DNA of 64,000 nucleotides from Pedobacter quisquiliarum (lineage in GTDB: Bacteria > Bacteroidota > Bacteroidia > Sphingobacteriales > Sphingobacteriaceae): the NCBI RefSeq assembly GCF_014642175.1, contig NZ_BMIL01000013.1, positions 1 through 64,000 of the forward strand, in the 5' to 3' direction. The stretch's first letter is position 1; each line of letters opens with the position of its first letter. The translations under genes and the position numbers were made by a program. Under the pieces are notes generated by a model. It had not been told where the DNA came from. It was given only the letters and a program-made list of their open reading frames with translations, and did not search any database. Positions 35,469 to 43,928 of the stretch are shown piece by piece.

Positions 35469-36062
35469 ATGAGCATGCAAACGATAATCAAGCAAACGGA
35501 AACGGCAAAAAAGCTGAAGTCGCACTTGAACATGATTCTGGTGGAGAACAACTGGCTTCTGAATCAGATCGACTTCAATGAAGTGGAAGGCCTGATGAAC
35601 CAGATGCAGGCAGCAGAACACATTTTTATTACCGCTGCGGGCAGATCTGGCTTCGCCATGCGATCAGCAGCAATGCGACTGATGCATTTCGGTTTTCAGG
35701 TGTACTTTGTAGGGGACACCACAACACCGGCGATACAGGCTGGCGACCTGCTGGTTGCGGCTTCCGGCTCAGGAACCACAAGTACCATCGTGAAGGCTGC
35801 AGAAAAGGCAAAAAGTGTAGGTGCCCAGGTGGTTGCACTAACCACGCAGCCTAAATCGCCCCTGGGTGAAACGGCAGACCTGATCGTGAACATACCCGCT
35901 GCGGAGAAACAGGATCACGATAGCAGCAAATCCAGACAGTATGCAGGTGGCCTGTTCGAGCAGTTTCTGCTGTTGCTAAGCGACGCCATCTTCCATGAAT
36001 TGTGGAAGGCATCCGGCATCCCTGCCGAAGAACTCTGGAAAAGGCACGCAAACCTGGAGTAA
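35469..36062 (+). CDS. hxlB: 6-phospho-3-hexuloisomerase
   Basis: The 197-residue SIS-domain protein has IFITAAGRSGFAMRSAAMRL (phosphosugar binding), VAASGSGTTSTIVKAAEKAK and a C-terminal AGGLFEQFLLLLSDAIF segment typical of PHI enzymes. It converts D-arabino-3-hexulose 6-phosphate to fructose 6-phosphate, the second step of the ribulose monophosphate cycle. It lies 44 bp upstream of the gene for the first enzyme, so the pair forms a working module. In non-methylotrophs this detoxifies formaldehyde or, in reverse, makes ribulose 5-phosphate. Confidence 0.92.
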   Translation: MSMQTIIKQTETAKKLKSHLNMILVENNWLLNQIDFNEVEGLMNQMQAAEHIFITAAGRSGFAMRSAAMRLMHFGFQVYFVGDTTTPAIQAGDLLVAASGSGTTSTIVKAAEKAKSVGAQVVALTTQPKSPLGETADLIVNIPAAEKQDHDSSKSRQYAGGLFEQFLLLLSDAIFHELWKASGIPAEELWKRHANLE

Positions 36063-36106
36063 ACAAGCAGTTATAACATTAAAACATCAATAATAAACAT
36101 AGAACA

Positions 36107-36739
36107 ATGGCAAAATTACAAGTAGCAATAGATTTATTAACAACAGACGAAGCTTTAGCATTAGCAGCAAAGGTTGCACCTTATGTAGACATCATTGAAT
36201 TGGGTACACCCCTGATCAAGAATATGGGCTCAAGCGTGATCACCGCAATGAAAGCAGCACATCCGGATAAACTGGTTTTTGCAGATTTGAAAACTGCAGA
36301 TGCTGGTGAACTTGAAGCAGACATCGCTTTCAAAGCTGGTGCTGACTTGGTAACGGTATTGGGTGTTTCTGGAAATGCAACCATCATTGGTGCAGTGAAA
36401 GCAGCAAAAGCACATGGCAAAGGCGTGGTGGTAGATACCATTGGTCACCCTGACCGTGTAAGAAGAGCACAGGAAGTAACTGAACTTGGTGTAGCATTCG
36501 TGGAACTTCACGCTGGCCTTGATGAGCAATGGGCAGATGGTTATTCCATTCAGGTACTTATCGATGAAGCTGCACGCGTAGGTGTACCAGTTTCGATCGC
36601 TGGAGGGGTAAACCTGGAGAACATTGAAGCGGTAATCAAAGCTGGTGCTCAGGTTGCTGTTGCAGGTGCTGCAATTTATGCCGCAGAAGATCCTGCTGCT
36701 GCAGCAAAGGCACTTTCAGAAGTGGTTCGTCGCGCATAA
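36107..36739 (+). CDS. hxlA: 3-hexulose-6-phosphate synthase
   Basis: The 210-residue TIM-barrel protein of the OMP decarboxylase superfamily has LVFADLKTADAGELEADIAF (metal/substrate motif DxKxxD) and VLGVSGNATI. FVELHAGLDEQ and VSIAGGVNLENIEAVI complete the phosphate-binding end. It condenses formaldehyde with ribulose 5-phosphate (or runs backwards). Pairing with hxlB makes the assignment firm against the related KGPDC enzyme of ascorbate catabolism. A strong hairpin follows the gene. Confidence 0.93.
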   Translation: MAKLQVAIDLLTTDEALALAAKVAPYVDIIELGTPLIKNMGSSVITAMKAAHPDKLVFADLKTADAGELEADIAFKAGADLVTVLGVSGNATIIGAVKAAKAHGKGVVVDTIGHPDRVRRAQEVTELGVAFVELHAGLDEQWADGYSIQVLIDEAARVGVPVSIAGGVNLENIEAVIKAGAQVAVAGAAIYAAEDPAAAAKALSEVVRRA

Positions 36740-36759
36740 GCAAACAATATAGTCGCCGG

Positions 36760-36792
36760 GCGGCGCTTCTGCTATAGCGGAAGCGCCGCTTT
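36760..36792 (+). terminator. Terminator-like hairpin after hxlA
   Basis: GCGGCGCTTC (36760-36769) pairs with GAAGCGCCGC (36780-36789), with a TGCTATAGCG inner part and TTT after it. It ends the hxlBA unit. Confidence 0.65.
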
Positions 36793-36947
36793 GTGTATAA
36801 GGAGTTTTGCAGCAAAAGATTAGAACAAGGGCTGCGTAGCACCTGCTGCAATATTTTTGCATAACGTGTAGCGTTTGCCTGAGTGCCTCCGTTATATGGT
36901 TAAAATGTTAAGGCCGTAACATTCATCCATTTAATCATTTAACGAAT

Positions 36948-37652
36948 ATGAAAATTTCAACTAATCTAAAATCATCCTTTAAACTATTGTTCGCGGGGCT
37001 TGCATTATCTGCTGTGCTGGCTTCCTGTTCAAAGGATTTTGATAATACGCCTGCACCTGCGGTATCAGGTTTTAATATCATCCATGCCTCCCCAACAACA
37101 GAATTGCTCGACTTCTATGTGAACAACACCAGGGGAAATAATCAGAACTTCGGTTTTACGCAGCGTTTTGGATACTACGAAGTGTATTCAGGTACGAGTA
37201 AGATATCTGTAACTAAAAAAGGAAGTGGAACGCCACTCATCGGTGAGAACTTCAACTTCCAGCCAGAGCGTTTGTACTCCCTGTTTATCGTTGGTAAAGT
37301 AGATTCTCTGAAGTACCTTATGGTGAAAGATAGCGTTTCGTTGCCAGCTTCAGGAAAAGCGAACATCCGTTTTGTTAACGCAAGCCCGGATGCACCTGCT
37401 CTAAACCTGATGGTTGGAACTGCAGCGGCAGACCTGGTTACAGACAAAGCCTTCAGACAATACAGTGAATTCTTAGCGGTAGATGCTGCTTCGAAAGTAA
37501 CTCTAACTGCTAAAAATAAGACAACAGGCGCAATTGAAGCGACCTTGCCAAACGTTAATATTGAAGCTGGCCGTACCTACACCGTATGGGCAAAGGGGCT
37601 TAAAGCCGCAACAGATTCAACAAAACTTGGACTTGCCATTTTTACACACTAA
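36948..37652 (+). CDS. DUF4397-domain lipoprotein
   Basis: The 234-residue lipoprotein has a lipobox around LASC (Cys27). The mature part is beta-rich with FNIIHASPTTELLDFYVNN and, later, IRFVNASPDAPALNLMVG, the repeated xxNASPDAP signature of DUF4397. It is a cell-surface or periplasmic protein of unknown role. It is followed by a hairpin and then by the ECF sigma-factor gene. Confidence 0.85.
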   Translation: MKISTNLKSSFKLLFAGLALSAVLASCSKDFDNTPAPAVSGFNIIHASPTTELLDFYVNNTRGNNQNFGFTQRFGYYEVYSGTSKISVTKKGSGTPLIGENFNFQPERLYSLFIVGKVDSLKYLMVKDSVSLPASGKANIRFVNASPDAPALNLMVGTAAADLVTDKAFRQYSEFLAVDAASKVTLTAKNKTTGAIEATLPNVNIEAGRTYTVWAKGLKAATDSTKLGLAIFTH

Positions 37653-37661
37653 GTTTGACCC

Positions 37662-37693
37662 TTAAGCCGGTCCAGCATACCGGACCGGCTTAA
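37662..37693. terminator. Perfect 12-bp hairpin after the DUF4397 gene
   Basis: TTAAGCCGGTCC (37662-37673) pairs with GGACCGGCTTAA (37682-37693), followed by ATAAAAT. It is probably a terminator, though the U-tract is weak. Confidence 0.55.
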
Positions 37694-37758
37694 ATAAAAT
37701 CCATCGTTAATTTGTTTGCGCATCACTATGATCGTATACGCTGCTGTCAAGGGTCTCT

Positions 37759-38310
37759 ATGTCTACATTTGAGGAAATCCTGGCAGGTTGTTTAAAGCAG
37801 GACAATAAGAGTAAGGAAATGATTTACAAATCATTTTACGGCTACCTGATTGCCGTTATTTTGCGTTATGTCCGGGAGCGTGCAGATGCGGAAGAACTTG
37901 TGAACGATAGTTTCATCAAGATCTTTAAAAACATACACACCTTCCGCCACCCACAAGATCCGGAGCAACTGCAAAATGCGTTCAGAGCCTGGTCTTCCAG
38001 GATCTCTTCACGTACGGCGATCGACTTCCTGCGCAGCAAGAAGGTGTACCTGAACATTGACGATATTTCTGAGGATCAGCATCGGGCAACGTCTGAAAGC
38101 GCAATTGCGCAGTTGAATGCACAGGATATCCTGAAACTACTGAATGCTTTGCCCGATACGCACCGCATTATATTTAACATGTATGAGATTGAAGGATTTT
38201 CACATGATGAGATTGCTAAAACACTTGATATTCCGGTAAGCTCCAGCAGGGTTTACCTGACCAGAGCTAAAAATAAACTAAGAGAACTTTATTCCATACC
38301 TACCAACTAA
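37759..38310 (+). CDS. ECF-type RNA polymerase sigma factor
   Basis: The 183-residue sigma-70-like factor has region 2 (RYVRERADAEELVNDSFIKIFKN type) near residues 35-60. Region 4 (LPDTHRIIFNMYEIEGFSHD, EIAKTLDIPVSSSRVYLTRAK) covers about residues 130-178. It is 4 bp upstream of a gene whose N-terminus looks like a membrane-anchored regulator, the common sigma/anti-sigma pairing. Its regulon is unknown. Confidence 0.92.
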   Translation: MSTFEEILAGCLKQDNKSKEMIYKSFYGYLIAVILRYVRERADAEELVNDSFIKIFKNIHTFRHPQDPEQLQNAFRAWSSRISSRTAIDFLRSKKVYLNIDDISEDQHRATSESAIAQLNAQDILKLLNALPDTHRIIFNMYEIEGFSHDEIAKTLDIPVSSSRVYLTRAKNKLRELYSIPTN

Positions 38311-38314
38311 GTGC

Positions 38315-39622
38315 ATGAAACCGTCAGAAGATGATTTAATTTCCCAGATAAAGAAGACGATGGCCTCGCATGAGGAGCCATACCTTCCTGGTGCATGGGA
38401 AAAGTTTAATGAGCGTGCAGCAGCGGAGAAGAAGCCAGTCTTTGGCCTCTACAAAATCCTGAGCATCGCAGCCATGCTGCTGGTCTGTACCTTCGTGTTT
38501 CTGTATGTGGATAAAGTTGTGGAAAACCCGAAAACAGACCTCAGCAAAAAGAAGATTACCCCTACAGAGCAGCAACAGCAACCGGAAGTTGCACTACCGG
38601 AAATCCCGGAAGAAAGCATCATCATTCCGGAGCTTGAACGAAGCATATACACAGCGAGAAGCAAGTCTGCCAGTGAGGTAATGGACTCTGTAATTGACAA
38701 TTCGCTGGAGCAAGCATACGTATACCAAGCCGTCGATTCCGCTGCTATACTTCAACAGAACGCGATATTGACTGCACCTGAACAGGATAACCAACTTCAG
38801 AATCTTGCCACCAGCAGAAGCCTTCAGTTGAACAGGGGCTTATCGTTGAGCGCTAAAATTGCAGCTCCGACCATTGCACCACTTCCTGCGGAACAGCAGC
38901 AAAGCGCAACCGCACGCGGCTTTGAGCATTTTCTGGAACAAGAAACGTTGTTAACAACCGCTAAGATGAAAGCTGCTGAAAAACCAGCATCACAGCAGCA
39001 GGATAAATGGGAATTGGGACTAATGGTTGCGCCATCAATCGGCAACAACAACAAGCTTAATCTCGGCTACGGGGTGAGCATGGCTTATGCATTATCCAAA
39101 AAAGTAGAAGTGGTATCCGGTATTACTTACAATGATATGCATGCTTCCAATCAGGTCGCACAGCCACCACTAAATACAGCCGCTTTCTTTTCTGGCGAAT
39201 CTAAAAACCTGCAATCCGTTGAAGCAAGTGTTTCCGGACTGGATATTCCGCTGGGCATTAAATACAACCTGAGTAAAAAAGTGTACGCGAATGTTGGTGT
39301 ATCTGCATTTGCCGTGCTTAATGAGCGCAAGAACAACACTTATGTTCAGGAGACCTCCATGCAGACGGTTTCCACTGCGCCGGGAACTGCAGGCGAAATG
39401 CGAATCGTGGTGATGAACCAACGGGTAACGGAGAAAGCACCTGATCCATCGGTTGGGGATAAGTACATCGGCTTCTACAATCTATCTTTTGGGGTTAGAC
39501 AGCCGCTTTCTAAAAAGAATACCCTCTCGTTTGAACCTTTCGTGAAGCTCCCGATGAAAGAAACGGCAGCTGATAACCTCCGACTAATCGGAACGGGGAT
39601 CAAGTTGAAACTAGATTTTTAA
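38315..39622 (+). CDS. Probable anti-sigma partner with C-terminal beta-barrel-like domain
   Basis: The 435-residue protein has a cytoplasmic N-terminus (about 1-45; HEEPYLPGAWEKFNERAAAEKK) and one membrane helix (about 48-66). A Gln/Pro/Glu-rich linker with several Gln runs follows, then a C-terminal region (about 230-435) of amphipathic strands (LGYGVSMAYALSKKVEVVSGI, LGIKYNLSKKVYANVGVSAF) like PorT/OMP_b-brl barrels. The gene starts 4 bp after the sigma-factor stop, so the N-terminal part is the likely anti-sigma element. The barrel-like half would be in the periplasm or outer membrane, which is unusual behind an inner-membrane helix. Confidence 0.7.
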   Translation: MKPSEDDLISQIKKTMASHEEPYLPGAWEKFNERAAAEKKPVFGLYKILSIAAMLLVCTFVFLYVDKVVENPKTDLSKKKITPTEQQQQPEVALPEIPEESIIIPELERSIYTARSKSASEVMDSVIDNSLEQAYVYQAVDSAAILQQNAILTAPEQDNQLQNLATSRSLQLNRGLSLSAKIAAPTIAPLPAEQQQSATARGFEHFLEQETLLTTAKMKAAEKPASQQQDKWELGLMVAPSIGNNNKLNLGYGVSMAYALSKKVEVVSGITYNDMHASNQVAQPPLNTAAFFSGESKNLQSVEASVSGLDIPLGIKYNLSKKVYANVGVSAFAVLNERKNNTYVQETSMQTVSTAPGTAGEMRIVVMNQRVTEKAPDPSVGDKYIGFYNLSFGVRQPLSKKNTLSFEPFVKLPMKETAADNLRLIGTGIKLKLDF

Positions 39623-39625
39623 TAT

Positions 39626-39633
39626 TACCTTTG
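39626..39633 (+). promoter_or_regulatory. -7 box TACCTTTG of the glycosyltransferase gene
   Basis: TACCTTTG matches TAnnTTTG and lies 22 bp before ATG 39655. It overlaps an in-frame TTG at 39631, which therefore cannot be the translation start. Confidence 0.55.
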
Positions 39634-39654
39634 CCCAATAACGTAAACTCCTTG

Positions 39655-40485
39655 ATGCCTAAAAGACTTTATCGCCCCCTACTTGCCTTCCTGGTAAAAC
39701 CAAAGTACTACCTTTCCTTATGTTGCATCATAAAAGATGAAAACCGCTACCTGAAGGAATGGATTAATTATCATCTTAAAATTGGTGTAGAGCACTTTTA
39801 TATCTATGATAATGACAGTGCTGTTCCAGTTGCAGAAACCCTGCGGGAACTTGGCCTTATGCAACATGTCACCGTAATTCCAATAAGCGGACCCTCCATG
39901 CAGCTTACAGCTTACAAAAACTGTCTGAACCGTTTTGGTACTAAATCCTTCTGGATTGGCTTCATCGATATGGATGAATTTCTGGTGCCAAAATCTACCA
40001 ATGGTGATATGCAGGCCTTCCTAAAGGATTATGAAGCGTATGCCGGCCTCGGTGTGAATTGGTTGATCTTTGGTTCCAGCGGATTTAAAAACAGAACAGA
40101 TGAGCCGCAGCTGAGCCGCTTTTTAATGCGCTCTGATGTGCAATTTGCGGCAAACAGCCACATCAAAAGCATTGTGCAGCCCAAATATGTGAAAAGGTTT
40201 CAAGATCCACATGCCCTTAAGTACCGCTTCGGCAAGTACTGCGTTAATGAAAATTTTGAGCAGGTTAATACTGCTTTTTCTCCACCTAGTGTACATAAGA
40301 TCCAATTGAATCATTACTACTGTCGCTCCCTGGAAGAGTATGAGGAGAAGATGAAACGTGGCCGGGGTGACGATGTGAACATGAAACGCAAAATGGACCA
40401 CTTCTATGAACATGACCAGTCCTCCAATAAAGTTAAGGACACCGTGATCTGCGATCTCGTGGCACGTCTGAATGATAAGAACTAA
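39655..40485 (+). CDS. GT92/GT2-like glycosyltransferase
   Basis: From ATG 39655 the protein has 276 residues. CCIIKDENRYLKEWINYHLK and GVEHFYIYDNDS are typical of the GT92 (DUF23)/Glyco_tranf_2_4 group. The metal-binding FIDMDEFLVPK (DxD) and a His-rich SVHKIQLNHYYCRSLEEYEEK are also present. It should transfer a sugar to an unknown acceptor at the cytoplasmic face. It is a lone gene between the sigma module and an intergenic repeat. Confidence 0.85.
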   Translation: MPKRLYRPLLAFLVKPKYYLSLCCIIKDENRYLKEWINYHLKIGVEHFYIYDNDSAVPVAETLRELGLMQHVTVIPISGPSMQLTAYKNCLNRFGTKSFWIGFIDMDEFLVPKSTNGDMQAFLKDYEAYAGLGVNWLIFGSSGFKNRTDEPQLSRFLMRSDVQFAANSHIKSIVQPKYVKRFQDPHALKYRFGKYCVNENFEQVNTAFSPPSVHKIQLNHYYCRSLEEYEEKMKRGRGDDVNMKRKMDHFYEHDQSSNKVKDTVICDLVARLNDKN

Positions 40486-40505
40486 AGCATTTTTAATCCA
40501 AACGC

Positions 40506-40532
40506 ATCCAGTCCGAAAGACTGGATTTTTTT
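40506..40532 (+). terminator. Rho-independent terminator of the glycosyltransferase gene
   Basis: ATCCAGTC (40506-40513), loop CGAAA and GACTGGAT (40519-40526) are followed by a run of T. Shape and position are textbook. Confidence 0.85.
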
Positions 40533-40606
40533 GTGAAACTGTTTCGGAAAAGCCCGGAGATGGCCACGGGAAAACACAGGGGATAACAGGGTCCCGACAG
40601 GCCCCC

Positions 40607-40646
40607 CACAGGGGGTCCACAGGGGGTCCACAGGGGGTTAACAGGG
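40607..40646 (+). repeat. Tandem CACAGGGGGTC repeat, G-quadruplex-capable
   Basis: Three 11-bp units (40607-40639) are followed by a degenerate AACAGGG. They give G-runs of 5, 5, 5 and 3 with 6-base loops, which fits the G3+N1-7 quadruplex pattern on the + strand. More degenerate ACAGGG copies lie upstream (from about 40575). It stands in the intergenic space of two convergent genes and is much more GC-rich than its surroundings. Confidence 0.7.
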
Positions 40647-40750
40647 CCGTTGCCTTGTAGTGCCCTACTGGGCTCCTTGTGGGCCGCCAGCATGCCTGTT
40701 TACTGTCTGGCAAGCATTACTTTTTATTTGTGAATGTGCTGGAAGTCGAC

Positions 40751-40981
40751 TTAGTTTAAGTCACGGTGCAGGAGGATGCCTTCGCGGATGGAATTAAGCA
40801 GCGGCAGGTCAATTTCACAGTCCACCGCTTTGCAATGATCGTGGCTGTCGCCGTCAATGTGGATCATGCCAATTCTATCACCTGCTTTATGAATTTCGTA
40901 ATTGTTATCGCCCAGTTCAGTGATGCTGAAAATCTGAAGGGTATCGTTTTCGGGAACTTCTATACGGAATTGCTTCATCAT
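40751..40981 (-). CDS. Small conserved-looking hypothetical protein
   Basis: The protein has about 76 residues, beginning MMKQFRIEVPEND. The longer frame to 41038 is less likely, because the extra N-terminus is unlike the compact beta-strand pattern that follows. It contains GDRIGMIHIDGDSHDHC and ends in HRDLN. It could be a small alpha/beta protein. I do not recognise the family. It is divergent from the poly-Asp gene. Confidence 0.55.
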   Translation of the reverse strand: MMKQFRIEVPENDTLQIFSITELGDNNYEIHKAGDRIGMIHIDGDSHDHCKAVDCEIDLPLLNSIREGILLHRDLN

Positions 40982-41073
40982 TTTATTTGTTTTAATATTT
41001 AACAAAGACTCCGGTTGATTGTTTATGCTATAAACCAAAGCAATTGATTGTTGGACCTATCAAAATAGAAACT

Positions 41074-41427
41074 ATGGAAACCCAAGAAAAAAGCACTTTA
41101 GAAAACGGTGAATATACACCCTCAGCGCCACTGACGACAGGAACAGGATCTAACCGCTCCCTTCCAACAGATGGTCCATTAGCGCAAACACTGGATGATG
41201 ACGATGATGATTTAACAGATATCGGCACACCGCTGGACGATGATGATGACGACGAGCTGGTAGACGGAGACATCCCGGATGATCTGGATGCTGACTTCGA
41301 TGATGACGATGATTTGTTAGCAGATGACGATGAGGATTTTGATGACGACGACGATGTGACCAACGTTCACGAAGATGACCTGGATACATTAGACGGCCCG
41401 CTAAGGGACATCAACAATCCAACCTAG
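41074..41427 (+). CDS. Hyperacidic poly-Asp low-complexity protein
   Basis: From ATG 41074 the protein has 117 residues. The N-terminal 45 are Thr/Ser/Pro/Gly-rich. The rest is dominated by Asp runs (five or six in a row) spaced by TDIGTPL, ELVDGDIP and similar segments. There is no signal peptide or known domain. It must be disordered and strongly negative, and could bind cations or basic proteins. Composition is biased, but the frame starts with a plausible ATG and has codon variety (GAT/GAC mixed), so it is probably translated. Confidence 0.65.
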   Translation: METQEKSTLENGEYTPSAPLTTGTGSNRSLPTDGPLAQTLDDDDDDLTDIGTPLDDDDDDELVDGDIPDDLDADFDDDDDLLADDDEDFDDDDDVTNVHEDDLDTLDGPLRDINNPT

Positions 41428-41441
41428 ACCGCTAAACCATT

Positions 41442-42665
41442 TTATTCAAACGCAAGGTGTTTGGTTGCATTCACCTTGTGTTTGTAAAACATAAATCCCG
41501 CTGTTGCAAGTAAACCGATTCCGCCTGCAATGGTCACGGCCATCCTTGGCCCGAAAGCATTGGCTGTCCAGCCGATGAGTAAACTTCCAATAGGAATCAT
41601 TCCCTGATAAGCCATAACAAAATAACTGATTGCCCTTCCGCGCATCTCGGGAATGGAATGCGTTTGTATGTACGTATTGATGGAGCTCGTTTGGGCCATC
41701 ATACCCAGACCAGTGATGGTCATGAAGAAGAGTGCAACGGCGAGCGTGCCCGACAAAGAAAGAAAGATCAGGCTAGCGCCGAAGATCGCACTGGCAACCA
41801 TGGTGATTTTCACCAGAAACCTGGATGATTTCAGGTTAGCCATGTACATCGCACTGGCTACTGAACCTAAACCTGCGGCACTTTCAAACCAGCTGAAGGT
41901 TTTCGCACTGCCATTGAAGATGTCTTTCGCAAAGATCGGCATTAAGGTGTTAAATGGAATCACAAACAGGCTGCTGATACCGATCAGAATGATCATGCTG
42001 GTAAGGCCTTTATCCGCAGTTACATATCTGAATCCCCCTTCAAGTTCAACCCAGATGCTTTTCTGGCTCGGAGCACTGACGGTGAGGTTTAATCGCATCA
42101 TGAATAGGCACAGGAGCACAGGAATGTAACTCAGGAAGTTTCCGATGAAACAAAAATCTTCACCAAAGGCGCTAAGGAGCATACCTGCAAGGGCCGGGCC
42201 GGCAATCCTCGCCAGGTTGGTCATCGTTGAATTTAAAGCGATGGCATTTGGCAGGTCTTCTTTATTGTCGACCATCTCCACCATGAGCGACTGGCGACAG
42301 GTAACGTCAAATGCGTTGATAATACCCTGTACCAGACTCAGTGCTATAATCATGGGGATATTGTAGTACTCGAAAAATATCAAAGCTGCGAGTGCACCAG
42401 CTTGCAGCATGGATACCACCTGCGTAATCACAAGAATTTTGTAGCGGTCGTAACGGTCGATCAGGCTTCCCGCAAAGGGAGACAAGATTAGTGAGGGGAT
42501 CAGACTTACGAAACCAACAAGTCCAAGGAGCAGGGCGGAGCCTGTCAGTCTATATACCAACCAACTTACTGCTGTCTTTTGCATCCAGGTTCCGATGAGG
42601 GATATGGATTGGCCGTAAAAGAAAAGCTTGAAGTTGCGGTACTTTAAAGATCTGAATATGCTCAT
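41442..42665 (-). CDS. MFS transporter (MFS_3/EntS-like)
   Basis: The 407-residue integral membrane protein has about 12 helices. It starts with FRSLKYRNFKLFFYGQSISLIGTWMQ, the beginning of the MFS_3 group, and includes GSLIDRYDRYKILV (the G-x-x-x-D-R-x-G-R/K-R loop) after TM2. It probably exports a small molecule by proton antiport. It is divergent from a LysR regulator 108 bp away, the usual arrangement for regulated exporters. Confidence 0.9.
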   Translation of the reverse strand: MSIFRSLKYRNFKLFFYGQSISLIGTWMQKTAVSWLVYRLTGSALLLGLVGFVSLIPSLILSPFAGSLIDRYDRYKILVITQVVSMLQAGALAALIFFEYYNIPMIIALSLVQGIINAFDVTCRQSLMVEMVDNKEDLPNAIALNSTMTNLARIAGPALAGMLLSAFGEDFCFIGNFLSYIPVLLCLFMMRLNLTVSAPSQKSIWVELEGGFRYVTADKGLTSMIILIGISSLFVIPFNTLMPIFAKDIFNGSAKTFSWFESAAGLGSVASAMYMANLKSSRFLVKITMVASAIFGASLIFLSLSGTLAVALFFMTITGLGMMAQTSSINTYIQTHSIPEMRGRAISYFVMAYQGMIPIGSLLIGWTANAFGPRMAVTIAGGIGLLATAGFMFYKHKVNATKHLAFE

Positions 42666-42773
42666 AGGTTAGTGTTGTTTTTACACTTACAAATATCCGG
42701 ATTATGATTGTAGTGGTAAAATTGATTGTTTTAATGACTTTGATTAGTTTTAGCGATCGATATTTTGAAGATT

Positions 42774-43664
42774 ATGGAACTGCGCCAACTGAATTACTTC
42801 ATCAAGGCAGCCGAAATGCTGCACTTTACGGATGCTGCGGCAGCTTCATTCGTCACACAATCAACTTTGTCGCAGCAAATTAAGTTGCTGGAGGATGAAT
42901 TGGGGATGCTGTTGTTTGACCGCATAGGGAAGCAGGTGAGGCTTACCGAAGCCGGCAAGACCTTTCTGGCGCATGCCAGGCAGATACAGCTGGAGGTAAA
43001 ACGCGCCAAGCAGTCGATCTCGGAGTTGAATAACCTCGTTACCGGTGAGCTCAGGATCGGGGTTACTTATGCCTTTAGTTCCATGTTATTGCCGGCATTG
43101 CCGCCCTTTTCTGCAAAATACCCAGGTATAAAGATCGTGGTGGAATATGGAACGGCGGGGGAGTTGGAGCAAAAGCTGAAGATGGCGGAGCTGGATGTGA
43201 TATTGGCTTTCCATGAGCAATCGGAAACGGATGATCTTGGCCTGGAGATGCAGCATCTGTACGCTTCGCGCATCATGATGGTGGTTTCTAAGAAACATCC
43301 TTTGGCGAGTTTGAAAAAGATCTCCCTTGCAGAGCTCGGGAACGTAGAACTTATATTGCCAAGCAAGGGTTTTAGCTCCCGGGATTTGCTGGATAGCCTG
43401 TTTAGTCGTGGGAAAATCAAGCCACTGATTAAGATTGAGATGAACGATGTGCATTCTTTGCTATCGATGGTAGACGAGGGCAACTGGGCAACGATCATCA
43501 ACGAGAAAGCCATCCTGACCTGGGAAGACCTGGTCGCAATTCCAATTTCAGGGAAGGAATACTTCAAGCAAGCTTTTATACTTTGGCAGAAAGGGGTGAA
43601 CAAGAAGAAGTCTGCAACGCTTTTTATTGAAGAGCTGTTCCGGATCTTGAATGTTGGCGACTAA
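42774..43664 (+). CDS. LysR-family transcriptional regulator
   Basis: The 296-residue protein (ATG 42774) has an N-terminal winged HTH MELRQLNYFIKAAEMLHFTD with QSTLSQQIKLLEDELG. A C-terminal periplasmic-binding-like effector domain follows. It is probably the regulator of the divergent MFS gene and of itself. The inducer is unknown. Confidence 0.92.
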   Translation: MELRQLNYFIKAAEMLHFTDAAAASFVTQSTLSQQIKLLEDELGMLLFDRIGKQVRLTEAGKTFLAHARQIQLEVKRAKQSISELNNLVTGELRIGVTYAFSSMLLPALPPFSAKYPGIKIVVEYGTAGELEQKLKMAELDVILAFHEQSETDDLGLEMQHLYASRIMMVVSKKHPLASLKKISLAELGNVELILPSKGFSSRDLLDSLFSRGKIKPLIKIEMNDVHSLLSMVDEGNWATIINEKAILTWEDLVAIPISGKEYFKQAFILWQKGVNKKKSATLFIEELFRILNVGD

Positions 43665-43684
43665 TTATGCTTCGTTAAGGCGGG

Positions 43685-43882
43685 TTACGCAAGCTCTTCG
43701 AATTCGTACAGGTCTTTGATGTAACTGTTGAAGTACTTTCCCTTAGACACTGCGCCGCGCATGCCAACGTAGACTTGTTTCGGCACTGCTTTATAGTTGT
43801 ACACTTTGCCGGAAACAAAGGTGATGCGCAGGGTATGATCTGCGGCATTGTACGTGTAAGCTTGTATTACAGTTGATGGCAT
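43685..43882 (-). CDS. KTSC-domain protein
   Basis: This 65-residue KTSC-type protein has YNAADHTLRITFVSGKVYNY, VPKQVYVGMRGAVSKGKYFN and a C-terminal IKDLYEFEELA. KTSC domains are small beta-rich modules often fused to lysyl-tRNA synthetase-like or RNA-related proteins. The function here is unknown. It lies between lysR and tdk. Confidence 0.85.
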   Translation of the reverse strand: MPSTVIQAYTYNAADHTLRITFVSGKVYNYKAVPKQVYVGMRGAVSKGKYFNSYIKDLYEFEELA

Positions 43883-43928
43883 AATAATTTCCGGTCTGAT
43901 TGAAGACTAAAAACTATGCCAGTGGCAC

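Noticed and set aside
36901..36945. TTAA-type repeats before the DUF4397 lipoprotein gene resembling the Pho-like array
   Set aside because: Spacing is 8, 8, 15 and 8 bp, not 11, and no fixed distance to a -7 box is seen.
40579..40596. Partial match to the I-SceI homing site (GGGATAACAGGGT)
   Set aside because: Only part of the 18-bp site matches, and the bases belong to the ACAGGG repeat family; no homing endonuclease gene is near.
41028..41363. Ser-rich minus-strand frame
   Set aside because: It is the antisense of the Asp repeats (GAT/GAC read as ATC/TCG-type codons) with no independent support.
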